DNA from: Bacteroidales bacterium
GTDB taxonomy: Bacteria; Bacteroidota; Bacteroidia; Bacteroidales; F082
Direction: 5' to 3'
Assembly: GCA_024400305.1 (NCBI GenBank)
Contig: JAKSMX010000004.1
Location: forward strand, 1 to 64,000
DNA length: 64,000 bases
Made by a program: the position numbers and the translations under genes. Shown here piece by piece: positions 1 to 8,959 of this stretch. The notes under the pieces were generated by a model that saw only the letters and a program-made list of their open reading frames with translations, did no database searches and was not told where the DNA came from. Position 1 is the first letter of the stretch; every line of letters starts with the position of its first letter.

Positions 1-72
1 GCGAGGATGAGAATTGAACTCATGACCTCCGGGTTATGAATCCGACGCTCTAACCAACTGAGCTACCTCGCC
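1..72 (-). tRNA. tRNA-Met (CAT), one base cut by the window edge
   Basis: Read on the minus strand, the sequence folds as a cloverleaf. It starts GGCGAGG, has a D-arm GCTC...GAGC, an anticodon loop TTCATAA with anticodon CAT, a T-loop GTTCAATTC and a 3' acceptor strand CCTCGC. The last acceptor base lies just outside the window. The D-arm and the 5' end pairing with the acceptor suggest an elongator-type tRNA, but initiator and lysidine-modified Ile tRNAs also read CAT. Confidence 0.93.
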
Positions 73-174
73 GTTTTTCACGCTGCAAAAGTACAGTATT
101 TTTCAATACGTGCAACATTTTTTTTCAAAAATTCAAAAAATATTTTTTTCGTGTGCAAATTAAGAAATAATGTG

Positions 175-182
175 TATCTTTG
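175..182 (+). promoter_or_regulatory. Bacteroidota -7 promoter box
   Basis: TATCTTTG matches the phylum consensus TAnnTTTG and lies 32 bases ahead of the DUF1573 start codon. No clear -33 TTG is seen at the usual distance. Confidence 0.55.
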
Positions 183-214
183 TCGCACTAAAAAATGAAT
201 AAAATTTAAACAAA

Positions 215-679
215 ATGAAGAAATTATTTGCGTTATTCAGTGCATTGTTCATGATGTTTAACATCGCGACTGCACAGGTTGAATCAGCCGAACCGCAAAA
301 CGGTCCGATTATCACATTCAAAGAGACAAATCACGATTTCGGCAACATCCAGTACAAAGGAAACGGCACATACGAGTTCGTTTTCATGAATACCGGCAAT
401 GAACCGCTTATTCTGACACAGCCAAAATCATCATGCGGATGTACGGTTCCGGAATGGCCTAAACAGCCTATCATGCCTGGTGAATCGAATGTCATCAGAG
501 TGACTTATAAAAACACAGACCGCCCAGGCAGCTTTAACAAATACGTTACTGTCTTCTCAAACTCATTGTCAAACAATGAGATAAAACTCCATATCAAGGG
601 GACGGTCATGGCGCAGCCTACAGAAGCTGTGCCTTTGAGAGAAGAAAGTGAAGGGAGTCCATTCAACAAGAACAACTAA
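215..679 (+). CDS. DUF1573 domain secreted protein
   Basis: This 154-residue protein starts with a Sec signal peptide (residues 1-20, ending TATAQ). A single DUF1573 beta-sandwich follows at about residues 33-130. The family pattern is clear: HDFG near residue 42, then F.F.NTGNEPL, the SSCGCTVP motif, a P..PGE turn and a Y.N....G.F.K....SN stretch. DUF1573 proteins are small exported proteins, very common in Bacteroidota, and their function is not settled. The tail after about residue 132 is polar and probably disordered. It is followed 15 bases later by the aminotransferase gene, so the two may share a transcript from the box at 175-182. I infer only an exported Ig-like role. Confidence 0.88.
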   Translation: MKKLFALFSALFMMFNIATAQVESAEPQNGPIITFKETNHDFGNIQYKGNGTYEFVFMNTGNEPLILTQPKSSCGCTVPEWPKQPIMPGESNVIRVTYKNTDRPGSFNKYVTVFSNSLSNNEIKLHIKGTVMAQPTEAVPLREESEGSPFNKNN

Positions 680-694
680 TACCTTGTAAAATAT

Positions 695-1897
695 ATGCCT
701 AACATTTCAAAAAAAGGTCAGTTTATGCCGGCTTCTCCGATCAGGAAGCTCGTGCCTTTCGCTGATGAAGCGAAATCAAGAAATATTCACGTCTATCACC
801 TGAACATAGGTCAGCCTGATATAGCGACAACTCCGTACGCTCTTGAAGCTGTCAAGAACTACGATGAGAAAGTCATCAAATACACCAACTCGGCAGGTAC
901 GCTTTCTTACAGAAAGAAACTCTGTGAATATTACGGGCGTCTCGGCATCAACGTCACACCTGATGACATCATTGTGACCAACGGCGCCTCTGAAGCGTTG
1001 CAGATTGCATTCCAGACCATCATGGACCCTGATGATGAAGTTGTCATTCCGGAGCCGTTCTACGCCAACTACAACGGTTTCGCCCAGACAGCCGGCGTGC
1101 GTGTACGTCCGATTTATTCGGAAATCAGCAATGGCTTTGCACTGCCTCCGATTGAGGATTTCGAGAAGGCAATCACCGAACATACCAAGGCCATCCTCAT
1201 CTGCAACCCTAACAACCCGACTGGTTACCTTTATTCAAAAGAGGAAATGGAAAGGCTTCGTGAAATAATCCTGAAGCATGACCTTTACCTCATTTCCGAT
1301 GAGGTTTATCGTGAATTCTGCTATGACGGTACGAAACATTACTCGGCAATGAGCCTCAGGGGTGCAAATGATAATGTCATTTTAATTGATTCAGTGTCAA
1401 AGCGTTTCAGTGCATGTGGTATCCGTGTCGGTCGTATGGTGACGCGCAATCGTCAGGTCATCAGCACTGCCATGAAGTTCGCACAGGCTCGTCTGTCGCC
1501 TCCGACATACGGTCAGGTGGCCGGTGAAGCGGCTCTCGACACTCCGGTTTCGTACTTCGAAGCCATCGTCGCTGAATATGTCAAACGCCGTGATGTCTGT
1601 GTCGAGGGCATAGGCAAGATTCCGGGAGCATACTGCCCTGTGCCAAAAGGCGCTTTCTACATCGTCGCACATCTCCCCATTGACGATTCAGACAGATTCT
1701 GCAAATGGCTGCTCACCGATTTCAGCTATGAAGGCAAGACAGTGATGCTCGCCCCGGCAAGTGGTTTCTATTCGACAATCGGTCTCGGACGTCAGGAGGT
1801 ACGTATCAGCTACTGCCTCAACTGCGATGACCTCAGAGACGCAATGTTTATCCTCGGAAAAGCTCTTGAAGCATATCCGGGAAAAAGAGCGTACTAA
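695..1897 (+). CDS. Class I/II PLP-dependent aminotransferase (AspC-like)
   Basis: This 400-residue fold-type I aminotransferase has the usual family length. Visible motifs are the N-terminal substrate segment with NIGQPD, VTNGASEAL for cofactor phosphate contacts, NPNNPTG around residue 173, SDEVYREF (the Asp that binds the pyridine nitrogen) and DSVSKRFSACGIRVGR, where the Lys forms the PLP Schiff base. A C-terminal Arg in RISYC is the likely substrate carboxylate contact. The family transfers amino groups among aspartate, aromatic amino acids and 2-oxo acids; the exact substrate cannot be read from sequence. It lies 15 bases after the DUF1573 gene and is closed by a strong bidirectional hairpin at 1937-1974. 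Confidence 0.9.
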   Translation: MPNISKKGQFMPASPIRKLVPFADEAKSRNIHVYHLNIGQPDIATTPYALEAVKNYDEKVIKYTNSAGTLSYRKKLCEYYGRLGINVTPDDIIVTNGASEALQIAFQTIMDPDDEVVIPEPFYANYNGFAQTAGVRVRPIYSEISNGFALPPIEDFEKAITEHTKAILICNPNNPTGYLYSKEEMERLREIILKHDLYLISDEVYREFCYDGTKHYSAMSLRGANDNVILIDSVSKRFSACGIRVGRMVTRNRQVISTAMKFAQARLSPPTYGQVAGEAALDTPVSYFEAIVAEYVKRRDVCVEGIGKIPGAYCPVPKGAFYIVAHLPIDDSDRFCKWLLTDFSYEGKTVMLAPASGFYSTIGLGRQEVRISYCLNCDDLRDAMFILGKALEAYPGKRAY

Positions 1898-1936
1898 TTT
1901 GACAATAAGGATTTGAGAATCCGTCATTTCAAATAA

Positions 1937-1974
1937 AAAAAGTAGAGATCAGTTATATGCTGTCTCTACTTTTT
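1937..1974. terminator. Bidirectional intrinsic terminator
   Basis: A 12-bp stem (AAAAAGTAGAGA pairing with TCTCTACTTTTT) with a 14-base loop has an A-run on one side and a T-run on the other. It ends both the aminotransferase (+) and the NamZ gene (-), which converge here. Confidence 0.85.
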
Positions 1975-1979
1975 ATACA

Positions 1980-3170
1980 TCAATATAAAATATATTTCTT
2001 TCTGATTTTCAGATATTTATCAATTTCATCCCGCCAGCTTTCACGGATTTCATCTTCTGAGACGCCGTTGTTTATCATTTCACGCAAAGAATTTACCCCG
2101 GCGAGTTTTTCAAAATAGTTGTTGAAGAAATCAGGATTGTCTTTTAATTGATTGTGTGCGTTGATAAGCCATTGAAGTTGAATGCGTTGTTCATTATTCC
2201 GGAAATTATTTGCGTATTCTGAAAGACATTTCCCGTGACATTCCTTGCCGGAATATAAAGGCGCATTATGACCTTGTGCGGTTTTTGGAATAAAAGTATA
2301 ATCATCGGTCATGTCTGGATGTCCGTAAACTTGAAAAGGCGTTTCGGTTCCGCGCCCGACGCTGACATTTGTTCCTTCAAAGAAACAAAGCGAAGGGTAT
2401 AGATAAACCGACTGCCAATTGGGGAGATTTGGTGATGGCTTGACGGGCAGTTCGTAAATGGCGTTTCTTATGTAGTTTTTCATCGGAATAACGGTGAGCT
2501 CGCATTGAACGCCGCCGTTCAGCCAACGTTCCCCGTTGACCATTTTGGCGTATTCTCCAATCGTAAGTCCATAAACCACAGGCACTTGATGAAGCCCGAC
2601 AAACGAAGAGTTCTCTGGTTCAAGGACGGGTCCGTCAACGTAGAAACCATTCGGATTCGGGCGGTCTAAAATAATTACAGGTATGCCGTTTTCGGCGGCG
2701 GCTTCCATGACGTATGTCATCGTCGAGATATATGTGTAGAAACGCACCCCGACATCTTGAAGGTCAAACAACAGAATATCAATGCCTTGCAGTTGTTCTT
2801 TTGATGGCTTTTTGTTTTTGCCGTAAAGTGAGACGATGGGAAGTCCGGTTTTTTCATCAACACCGGATGCGATATGTGCGCCTTCGTCGGCAGTGCCGCG
2901 GAAACCGTGTTCCGGCGAGAAAATCTTTTCGATATTCACGTCCAAACTCAATAACGTGTCAACGAGATGCACACCGTTGAAGATGCTTGTCTGGTTTCCG
3001 ACTATCCCGACATTCTTGTTTTTCAATAAAGGAAGGTATAATTCAGTTCTTGAAGCACCGACGACAGCGTCATCTGCATCGAGCAGAATTATTTTTTTGT
3101 CTTGTTGTGCACTGACATTCAATAAGATAAATGATATTATAGCAAACAATGTCAAAATTTTTCTTTTCAT
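1980..3170 (-). CDS. namZ: DUF1343 exo-beta-N-acetylmuramidase (NamZ-like)
   Basis: About 396 residues from an ATG at 3170, which begins MKRKILTLF, a signal peptide ending NVSAQ. An upstream ATG at 3224 would add 18 residues with no signal character and overlap the divergent promoter, so it was not used. The body matches DUF1343: GIVGNQTS, FSPEHGFRG, ASGVDEKTGLPIVSLYG, LLFDLQDVGVRFYTYI and FFEGTNVSVGRGTE. The characterised member NamZ releases MurNAc from the non-reducing end of cell-wall fragments, so a peptidoglycan-recycling role is inferred. It acts outside the cytoplasm given the signal peptide. It is divergent from the FtsX gene with only 38 bases between start codons. Confidence 0.85.
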   Translation of the reverse strand: MKRKILTLFAIISFILLNVSAQQDKKIILLDADDAVVGASRTELYLPLLKNKNVGIVGNQTSIFNGVHLVDTLLSLDVNIEKIFSPEHGFRGTADEGAHIASGVDEKTGLPIVSLYGKNKKPSKEQLQGIDILLFDLQDVGVRFYTYISTMTYVMEAAAENGIPVIILDRPNPNGFYVDGPVLEPENSSFVGLHQVPVVYGLTIGEYAKMVNGERWLNGGVQCELTVIPMKNYIRNAIYELPVKPSPNLPNWQSVYLYPSLCFFEGTNVSVGRGTETPFQVYGHPDMTDDYTFIPKTAQGHNAPLYSGKECHGKCLSEYANNFRNNEQRIQLQWLINAHNQLKDNPDFFNNYFEKLAGVNSLREMINNGVSEDEIRESWRDEIDKYLKIRKKYILY

Positions 3171-3184
3171 GTGTGATATTTTTT

Positions 3185-3192
3185 TATTTTTG
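3185..3192 (+). promoter_or_regulatory. Bacteroidota -7 promoter box for the FtsX-like gene
   Basis: TATTTTTG lies 17 bases ahead of the ATG at 3209, in the very short divergent gap with namZ, and so supports the ATG at 3209 over the earlier one at 3149. Confidence 0.55.
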
Positions 3193-3208
3193 CAATTATA
3201 AGAAAAAT

Positions 3209-4429
3209 ATGGACGCGTCAACATTCATATCGAAAAGAATTTTTTCGTTGTCGAAGGAGAATCTTTCTTCGGCGGTGATGCGCATTGCCGTTGCAAGCGT
3301 GGCGTTGGGCGTAGCTATAATCTTGATTTCCATAGCGATTGTCATTGGCTTTAAGAATCAGATTCGCGACAAAGTGATAGGTTTCGTGTCGCCGATACAT
3401 ATTGAATCCTTAAATCAAAATGAGTCGATAGAAGAAACGCCGTTCCTGTACGACAGCGTGCTGAAGGCTCGGCTGGATCATCCGTTTATCACCAAGGTGC
3501 AGGCGACTGCCAACAAAGCCGGGATTATCAAAACGGAAAACGAGATTCAAGCTGTCATCTTGAAAGGCGTTGACGCTGAATACGATTGGGACTACATAAG
3601 AGAAAATCTTGTCGAAGGAGAAATACCTCAATTCGTTGAAAATGAACGTTCTAACGATATTGTCGTATCGCGGAATATTTCAAAGAAGATGCAGTTGAAT
3701 GTGGGCGATGACGTGAGGGTGTGGTTTGTTGACACCGATATGAAAGCCCGCGGACGCAAGTTCAACGTGAAAGGAATTTATGAAACGGGGCTTACCGAAT
3801 GCGATGAACGTTTTGTTTATTGCGACCTGAATCAGGTGCGGCGACTTAACGGATGGAGTGATGAACAGGTCGGGCGTCTTGAAATAAATATTAAAGAAAA
3901 CGTTGAAATAGCCGATGCTAACAGATTGATTTATTTCAGTATTCCTCCAGAACTTGTATCATATACCGCCAAGGAGAGTTATCCGCAGATTTTCGACTGG
4001 CTTGAACTTCAGGACATGAATGTCGTGATAATAATTGCGCTGATGTTGTTGGTTGCGGGTATTACAATAATCAGTATGCTGTTGATAATCATATTGGAAA
4101 AGACATCGACAATCGGGCTGCTCAAATCAATGGGGGCAAGCAACGCTCTGATTCGCAAGATTTTCCTGAAGCGTTCAGGCGCAATATTATTAATAGGTAT
4201 GCTGATTGGAAATGTGGTCGGAATCGGGTTGTGTCTGATTCAGAAATATACAAACGTGATTTCATTGTCGCCGGAGTCGTATTACCTGTCTTCGGTGCCG
4301 ATAGAGATGAATTGGTGGTACATCATTATGCTGAACATCGGCACATTTTTGCTTTGGATTTTGATGCTCTTGTTGCCGACAATGTTGATCAACAACATAA
4401 GGCCTTCTAAATCAATTAGATTTGAATGA
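3209..4429 (+). CDS. FtsX-like/LolE-type ABC transporter permease
   Basis: A 406-residue protein with the FtsX permease layout. There is one N-terminal membrane helix (about residues 23-48, rich in A/V/I), a periplasmic domain of about 220 residues, then three C-terminal helices near residues 275-300, 320-345 and 370-395. The cytoplasmic loop EKTSTIGLLKSMGASNALIRKIFL is the conserved ATPase-coupling helix region of LolCE/MacB-type permeases. The start at 3209 (MDASTFISKR) was chosen over an ATG 20 codons earlier because a promoter box lies between them. No ATPase gene is adjacent, so its partner must be elsewhere. Lipoprotein export or lipid handling in the inner membrane is the likely role, inferred from family. 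Confidence 0.85.
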   Translation: MDASTFISKRIFSLSKENLSSAVMRIAVASVALGVAIILISIAIVIGFKNQIRDKVIGFVSPIHIESLNQNESIEETPFLYDSVLKARLDHPFITKVQATANKAGIIKTENEIQAVILKGVDAEYDWDYIRENLVEGEIPQFVENERSNDIVVSRNISKKMQLNVGDDVRVWFVDTDMKARGRKFNVKGIYETGLTECDERFVYCDLNQVRRLNGWSDEQVGRLEINIKENVEIADANRLIYFSIPPELVSYTAKESYPQIFDWLELQDMNVVIIIALMLLVAGITIISMLLIIILEKTSTIGLLKSMGASNALIRKIFLKRSGAILLIGMLIGNVVGIGLCLIQKYTNVISLSPESYYLSSVPIEMNWWYIIMLNIGTFLLWILMLLLPTMLINNIRPSKSIRFE

Positions 4430-4463
4430 TTTAAAATAATTATTAAATTTAAATTTTAACATA

Positions 4464-4889
4464 ATGGAAAATTTTTCGATTGAACCTTTAAAAGGATACG
4501 GCGACCTCGCATTTGAAATGACGCTTGATGAAGTAGTTGAAATCATTGGAAAACCTGACAAACAGGAAGAAATAGAGCCTGTTGAGGACGGTGATGACAG
4601 CCACATCGTTGTTCTCGACTATTACAATCTTGATTTGTCATTGTATTTTGAGGGCAACTCGGTGTCAAGACTTTACAACTTCTACACTGTAAACGAGAAG
4701 ACGGCTCTTTATGGAGCCAAAATTTTTGACCTTAACAAAGACGAACTCATCGAATTGATGGCCAAGAACGGACACAAGAATTATGTTGAAGACACAGACG
4801 ATGGCGATTGTGTTACATTTGAAGATGTCAATATTGATTTCTATTTCGATGAAAATGAATTGGCTGAGGTTTTCTGGGGAATGGAATAG
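4464..4889 (+). CDS. Small acidic protein with a BamE/SmpA-like motif
   Basis: A 141-residue, strongly acidic protein without a signal peptide or membrane segment. Residues 11-32 (GYGDLAFEMTLDEVVEIIGKPD) resemble the F.mGMT.deV..llG.Pd opening of SmpA/BamE-like and related small alpha-beta folds. The second half repeats the theme: Y..KIFDLNKDELIELMAKNGHKN, then a strand-rich VNIDFYFDENELAEVFWG ending. Two copies of a helix-strand unit are therefore possible. Such cytosolic proteins are often seen as immunity or SUKH-like proteins, but nothing next to it is a toxin. Function unknown. It ends at the hairpin 4940-4969. Confidence 0.7.
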   Translation: MENFSIEPLKGYGDLAFEMTLDEVVEIIGKPDKQEEIEPVEDGDDSHIVVLDYYNLDLSLYFEGNSVSRLYNFYTVNEKTALYGAKIFDLNKDELIELMAKNGHKNYVEDTDDGDCVTFEDVNIDFYFDENELAEVFWGME

Positions 4890-4939
4890 TTTAAGTGTCA
4901 ACAGCCAGCGGGACAAATTTCAGTGGAAATAAATTATTG

Positions 4940-4969
4940 ACGGTGACGCGGGAAAAACGTCACCGTTTT
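4940..4969. terminator. Hairpin terminator between converging genes
   Basis: CGGTGACG pairs with CGTCACCG across a 9-base loop and is followed by TTTTC. It lies between the acidic protein (+) and the end of xerD (-). Confidence 0.75.
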
Positions 4970-5874
4970 CATTTGAATCTCGGATGGAATTGTGTGATGA
5001 CCTGACGCAGATATTCATCAGAAATGTGAGTGTAAATCTCTGTTGTACAGATGTTTGAATGTCCAAGCATCTGCTGGACAGCGCGAAGATCGGCGCCGCC
5101 TTCTATGAGATGTGTCGCAAAAGAATGCCGCAACGTGTGAGGACTTATGTTCTTTTTGATATTCGCTTTCTCGGCGAGACTTTTCACCAAAAGAAAAACG
5201 CTTTGGCGCGTCAGACTCGTCCCGCGTACGCTGATGAAGACCTTGTCGCTGAATTTCGGTTTGATGTCTTGGTGAAGACGCTCGCCCTTGACGTAAAGCA
5301 TCAATTCCTTAAGCGTTTTCCTGCCTATCGGGACGAGACGTTCTTTCTCTCCTTTGCCAAAGACTTTCACGAACTCGTCTTTTTCAAAAATATCGCTGAT
5401 ATTCAATGAGATGACTTCGGAGACACGTAGTCCGCACCCGTACATAATCTCGATTATCGCCTTGTTGCGATGACCCATCGGCTGACTTAAGTCAATGCAA
5501 CCTATCATACTCATAATCTCCTCAAAACTAAGGACTTCCGGAAGATGTCGGCCGATAGAAGGCGAGCTGATGAGTTCAGTCGGATTCTCCTCGCAAATCT
5601 TTTCCTGAATAAGATAACGGTAAAAACTCTTCAAACCTGATAAAATCCTTGCCTGCGAGGTCGCACTGATACCGATTTCATAAAGCTGTGCGAAAAACTC
5701 TTCGATTCTTTCCTGACTGATGTCGCCAATTGCCAAACTAAATCCTTTATTTTCAATAAATTGTCTGAAAAGTTCTACGTCGTGGCTGTACGCTTCAACG
5801 CTGTTGTCGGACAATGACATCTCAAGTTTGAGATAATCGGAAAAATGTCGGATTATGGTTTTGTCAAGAATCAT
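4969..5874 (-). CDS. xerD: Tyrosine recombinase XerD
   Basis: A 301-residue site-specific tyrosine recombinase, normal XerC/XerD length. Residues 1-90 form the SAM-like core-binding domain (LKLEMSLSDNSVEAYSHDV). The catalytic domain shows the first Arg in GCGLRVSEVISL, the Lys in VFGKGEKERLVPIG, the HTLRHSFATHLIEGGADLRAVQQMLGH box (H-x-x-R and His) and the nucleophile Tyr in TTEIYTHIS. XerC and XerD together resolve chromosome dimers at dif. XerD is preferred here because of the HxLRHSFATHLIEGG wording, but XerC cannot be ruled out. The start at 5874 (MILDKTII) is used because the longer frame would begin upstream of the promoter box at 5898-5905. Confidence 0.88.
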   Translation of the reverse strand: MILDKTIIRHFSDYLKLEMSLSDNSVEAYSHDVELFRQFIENKGFSLAIGDISQERIEEFFAQLYEIGISATSQARILSGLKSFYRYLIQEKICEENPTELISSPSIGRHLPEVLSFEEIMSMIGCIDLSQPMGHRNKAIIEIMYGCGLRVSEVISLNISDIFEKDEFVKVFGKGEKERLVPIGRKTLKELMLYVKGERLHQDIKPKFSDKVFISVRGTSLTRQSVFLLVKSLAEKANIKKNISPHTLRHSFATHLIEGGADLRAVQQMLGHSNICTTEIYTHISDEYLRQVITQFHPRFK

Positions 5875-5897
5875 TCTTTTGTTGAAAAATAACTCGG

Positions 5898-5905
5898 CAA
5901 AGATA
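5898..5905 (-). promoter_or_regulatory. -7 promoter box for xerD
   Basis: On the minus strand this reads TATCTTTG, 23 bases before the ATG at 5874. It is divergent from a second box at 5918-5925. Confidence 0.5.
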
Positions 5906-5917
5906 GATAAAAAAGTG

Positions 5918-5925
5918 TAATTTTG
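5918..5925 (+). promoter_or_regulatory. -7 promoter box for the Omp28-like gene
   Basis: TAATTTTG lies 29 bases before the ATG at 5955, in the divergent gap with xerD. Confidence 0.5.
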
Positions 5926-5954
5926 CTGATTAAAAAATTTTAAATACAAACTAA

Positions 5955-7589
5955 ATGAAAAAGTTTTTACTCACAGCAGCAGCCTTGTTTTTAACAGGCT
6001 TATTATCAGCGCAGAACGTTGCACGCGAATGCGTTTTATTTGAAATTTTCACAGGTGTCAACTGTCCGTATTGCCCGGCGGCGGCGAATGGAATCATGGA
6101 CATGTTGGAAGCTGGTTACAACATCGCGCCAGTGGCGTTTCACGACAGGAATTTCTCGGTGCCCGAATTTTATACCACCGAAACCGAAGCGAGAAAGAAT
6201 CTCTATGGCAGTTGGGTCAACGGCTATCCAACTACAATTTGCGATGGCGGATCTCATCTGTCGGGCGGCGGCGGTGCATCTGAAACATTGTTTAACACGT
6301 ATAAAAATTGGTACAACCAACGTATCAATGTCACAAGTCCTTACACAATCGAGCTTTCATACCAATATCTTGAAGGTTCGACGTGTCAGGTCACGGCTGT
6401 CGTGAACAAAGTCGGCGAATGCTCGGCTGCGAACATGCGTCTTGTAATCGCTTTGACGGAATCACATATCGACCGCGCATGGCAGGGGATGAGCGAGCTC
6501 AACGCTGTCACACGAGACCTTATCCCGACTCAGAACGGAACACCATTAACAAGTGATTCACAGGTGGTTACGGAAACATTCAGCATGGAAGGCTTTCCTA
6601 AAGAAAACATGCAACTTGTCGCTTGGGTACAGAGTTGGACGACAAAAGAAGTCTTCCAGACGGTGAAGCTCTCGATGGCGATGCCTGACCTTAACAACGA
6701 TGTCGCCCTCAGAGGCATCGATGCATTGCTGACAGACAACTGCTCTGGTTTTATTCAGCCGATTCTTAAAATCAAGGCTTGTGGAAAACAAAATGTCACG
6801 AGTATGGAGATCGAGACAAGGGATGCAGACGGTCAGGTTCTGAACACATATAATTGGTCGGGAAACGCCGCTCAAAATGAAACGATTCTCGTTAATATGG
6901 ATGACTACAGCATCGGCGATGCCTCTTCTTTGGAATTTGTTGTGACAAAGGTGAACGGTGCAAATGATGACGCCGGTTTCGACAACAGCCTGTCAAGGAC
7001 AATGGGAACTGCCAAAGACATGGACGGAACCATTTATTTCCAGCTTAAAACCCCCAAAGATCCTGAAGAGATGATTATTGATGTCGAAGACATGCAAACA
7101 GGCGAAGTCATTGAGCATTATACATTTGACGAGGGAGGAAAGACGTACAAGTTCTATGCATACCTGCCTTCGGCCGGCTGCTACAGACTTCAGGTTATGA
7201 ATCCAAATGGTACAGGCTGCAGCAATGGCTACGGTCAGATTAAAGATGGCTCCGGCCAGACAATCCTCAATTTCTCAAACAGCAGCAATGTTTACACGTA
7301 CAGAATTGGTGTTGAGATGTTTGCAACAGCGGCGGCTGTCGGTGAAAATTCAGATGACACCAATGTTGTATTATATCCGAATCCGGCATCTTCACAGATT
7401 AATATCGATGCCGAAAACATCATCGGCGTTGAGATTTACAATGCGGCGGGACAGATGGTTTACTCAAATGCCACGGAGGTTTCAAACCTCGTCATCGACG
7501 CAAGCTCTTTTGAAAACGGTCTCTATCTCATCAACCTGACAAATGTTGACGGGACGGTGTCATCACAGAAAATAGTCATTAAGAAATAA
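5955..7589 (+). CDS. Omp28-like thioredoxin-fold protein with T9SS type A sorting domain
   Basis: A 544-residue exported protein. A signal peptide (residues 1-19, ending LLSAQ) is followed by an Omp28-type thioredoxin-like domain at about 23-130, with CVLFEIFTGVNCPYCPAA carrying a CPYC redox motif. Omp28 is a Porphyromonas outer-membrane antigen family. A middle beta-rich region (about 140-450) is followed by a typical type IX secretion C-terminal domain at about 465-544. That domain shows VLYPNPASSQINI, VEIYNAAGQMVY and an ending GLYLINLTNVDGTVSSQKIVIKK. I infer secretion by T9SS and attachment at the cell surface, with a possible disulfide or binding role. The gene stands alone, six bases ahead of mpl, so the two may be cotranscribed. 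Confidence 0.88.
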   Translation: MKKFLLTAAALFLTGLLSAQNVARECVLFEIFTGVNCPYCPAAANGIMDMLEAGYNIAPVAFHDRNFSVPEFYTTETEARKNLYGSWVNGYPTTICDGGSHLSGGGGASETLFNTYKNWYNQRINVTSPYTIELSYQYLEGSTCQVTAVVNKVGECSAANMRLVIALTESHIDRAWQGMSELNAVTRDLIPTQNGTPLTSDSQVVTETFSMEGFPKENMQLVAWVQSWTTKEVFQTVKLSMAMPDLNNDVALRGIDALLTDNCSGFIQPILKIKACGKQNVTSMEIETRDADGQVLNTYNWSGNAAQNETILVNMDDYSIGDASSLEFVVTKVNGANDDAGFDNSLSRTMGTAKDMDGTIYFQLKTPKDPEEMIIDVEDMQTGEVIEHYTFDEGGKTYKFYAYLPSAGCYRLQVMNPNGTGCSNGYGQIKDGSGQTILNFSNSSNVYTYRIGVEMFATAAAVGENSDDTNVVLYPNPASSQINIDAENIIGVEIYNAAGQMVYSNATEVSNLVIDASSFENGLYLINLTNVDGTVSSQKIVIKK

Positions 7590-7594
7590 AAGAT

Positions 7595-8953
7595 ATGAAG
7601 AAAGTCCATTTCATTGCGGTCGGCGGGAGTGCGATGCACAATCTCGCAATCGCCTTGCACAGAAAGGGTTACGAAGTGACAGGTTCTGACGACGAAATCT
7701 TTGAACCTTCACGTTCGCGTCTTGAAAAAGAAGGCATCCTTCCAAAAGAGTTCGGCTGGCATCCGGAGATTTTAGATGACTCGTATGAAGCCGTCATTCT
7801 CGGAATGCACGCCCGCATCGACAACCCGGAACTCATTCGAGCCCAGGAACTTGGACTTAAGATTTATTCATATCCGGAATATCTTTACGAACAAAGTAAA
7901 GACAAGATTCGTATCGTTATCGGCGGCAGTCACGGGAAGACCACGATTACTTCGATGATTCTTCATGTGATGAAATCCGCAGGTATAGAGACGGATTTCA
8001 TGGTAGGGGCGCAGCTTGAGGGGTTCGACGTGATGGTGCGCCTCAGCGAAACGGCGAAATACATGGTCATTGAGGGCGACGAATATCTCACGTCGCCCAT
8101 TGACCGCGTGCCGAAGTTTCACAAATATCATCCTAACATAGCGGTTATCAGCGGGATAGGGTGGGATCATGTCAACGTTTTCCCGACTTTTGACTGCTAT
8201 CTCGAACAATTCAGGATTTTTATCAAGACGATAGAAAAAGAGGGCTGCCTCATTTATGACGGCAACGACAATGAATGCGGAAAACTCGCCGCCGCCGCGA
8301 AAGTGCCGGTTTACGGATACGATTTTCACAAATACCGCACGGAAGGCGATGACACCATCTTGATTCTTCCTGACAAGAAAGAACTGAAAGTACATGTCTT
8401 CGGAGCGCATAACATGAAGAATATCAACGCAGCACGTTTTGTCACACGACAGATCGGGGTCAGCGACGAACAGTTTTACGAGGCGATAAAGACTTTCAAA
8501 GGCGCGGCACGTCGTCTTGAACTTCTTTTTGAAAACAAAGAGAAGAATAATCTTGTCTTCAGGGATTTCGCACACGCTCCGTCGAAGGTTCTTGCGACGG
8601 TGAAGGCGTTGCGAGAACAGTATTCCAAGAAGAATTTGTTGATTGTCTTTGAGTTACACACGTACAGCAGCCTCAGTGAAGTCTTCATCGACCATTACGC
8701 CAATTGTCTTGACAACTGCGATCAGGCCGTTGTCTTCTACGACCCGCATGCCGTAGCAATCAAAAAATTGGCGATGATGACAGACGAACGCATCGTTGAG
8801 GGATTCAAGCGTCCTGACATCAGAGTCGTTCATTCAAAAGACGAACTCGTCGGTCTCTTGAATGAAAAAACGTACGAAAACACCGTTGCCGGCTTCATGA
8901 GCAGCGGCGATTTCAACGGGTTGATGACAGAAGACTTGAAGTCTGTTTTTTAG
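7595..8953 (+). CDS. mpl: UDP-MurNAc:L-Ala-gamma-D-Glu-mDap ligase (Mpl)
   Basis: A 452-residue Mur ligase of normal Mpl length. Residues 1-100 form the nucleotide-sugar binding Rossmann domain (HFIAVGGSAMHNLAIALHRKGYEVTGSDDEIFEPS). The ATP-binding P-loop GGSHGKTTITSM lies near residue 110. The central domain has EGDEYLTSP and GIGWDHVNVFPT, and the C-terminal domain has RRLELL and RDFAHAPSKVLATVKALREQY. Mpl re-attaches recycled murein tripeptide to UDP-MurNAc in the cytoplasm, which fits with the NamZ-like recycling enzyme upstream. The stop codon TAG (8951-8953) lies inside the terminal repeat of the RAYT element that follows, so the last residue (Phe) and stop may have been supplied by the insertion. 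Confidence 0.93.
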   Translation: MKKVHFIAVGGSAMHNLAIALHRKGYEVTGSDDEIFEPSRSRLEKEGILPKEFGWHPEILDDSYEAVILGMHARIDNPELIRAQELGLKIYSYPEYLYEQSKDKIRIVIGGSHGKTTITSMILHVMKSAGIETDFMVGAQLEGFDVMVRLSETAKYMVIEGDEYLTSPIDRVPKFHKYHPNIAVISGIGWDHVNVFPTFDCYLEQFRIFIKTIEKEGCLIYDGNDNECGKLAAAAKVPVYGYDFHKYRTEGDDTILILPDKKELKVHVFGAHNMKNINAARFVTRQIGVSDEQFYEAIKTFKGAARRLELLFENKEKNNLVFRDFAHAPSKVLATVKALREQYSKKNLLIVFELHTYSSLSEVFIDHYANCLDNCDQAVVFYDPHAVAIKKLAMMTDERIVEGFKRPDIRVVHSKDELVGLLNEKTYENTVAGFMSSGDFNGLMTEDLKSVF

Positions 8954-8959
8954 CTGTTG

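Noticed and set aside
4969..5874. XerD as an integrase of a mobile element
   Set aside because: Normal 301-residue length, housekeeping neighbours and no flanking att-like repeats or cargo.
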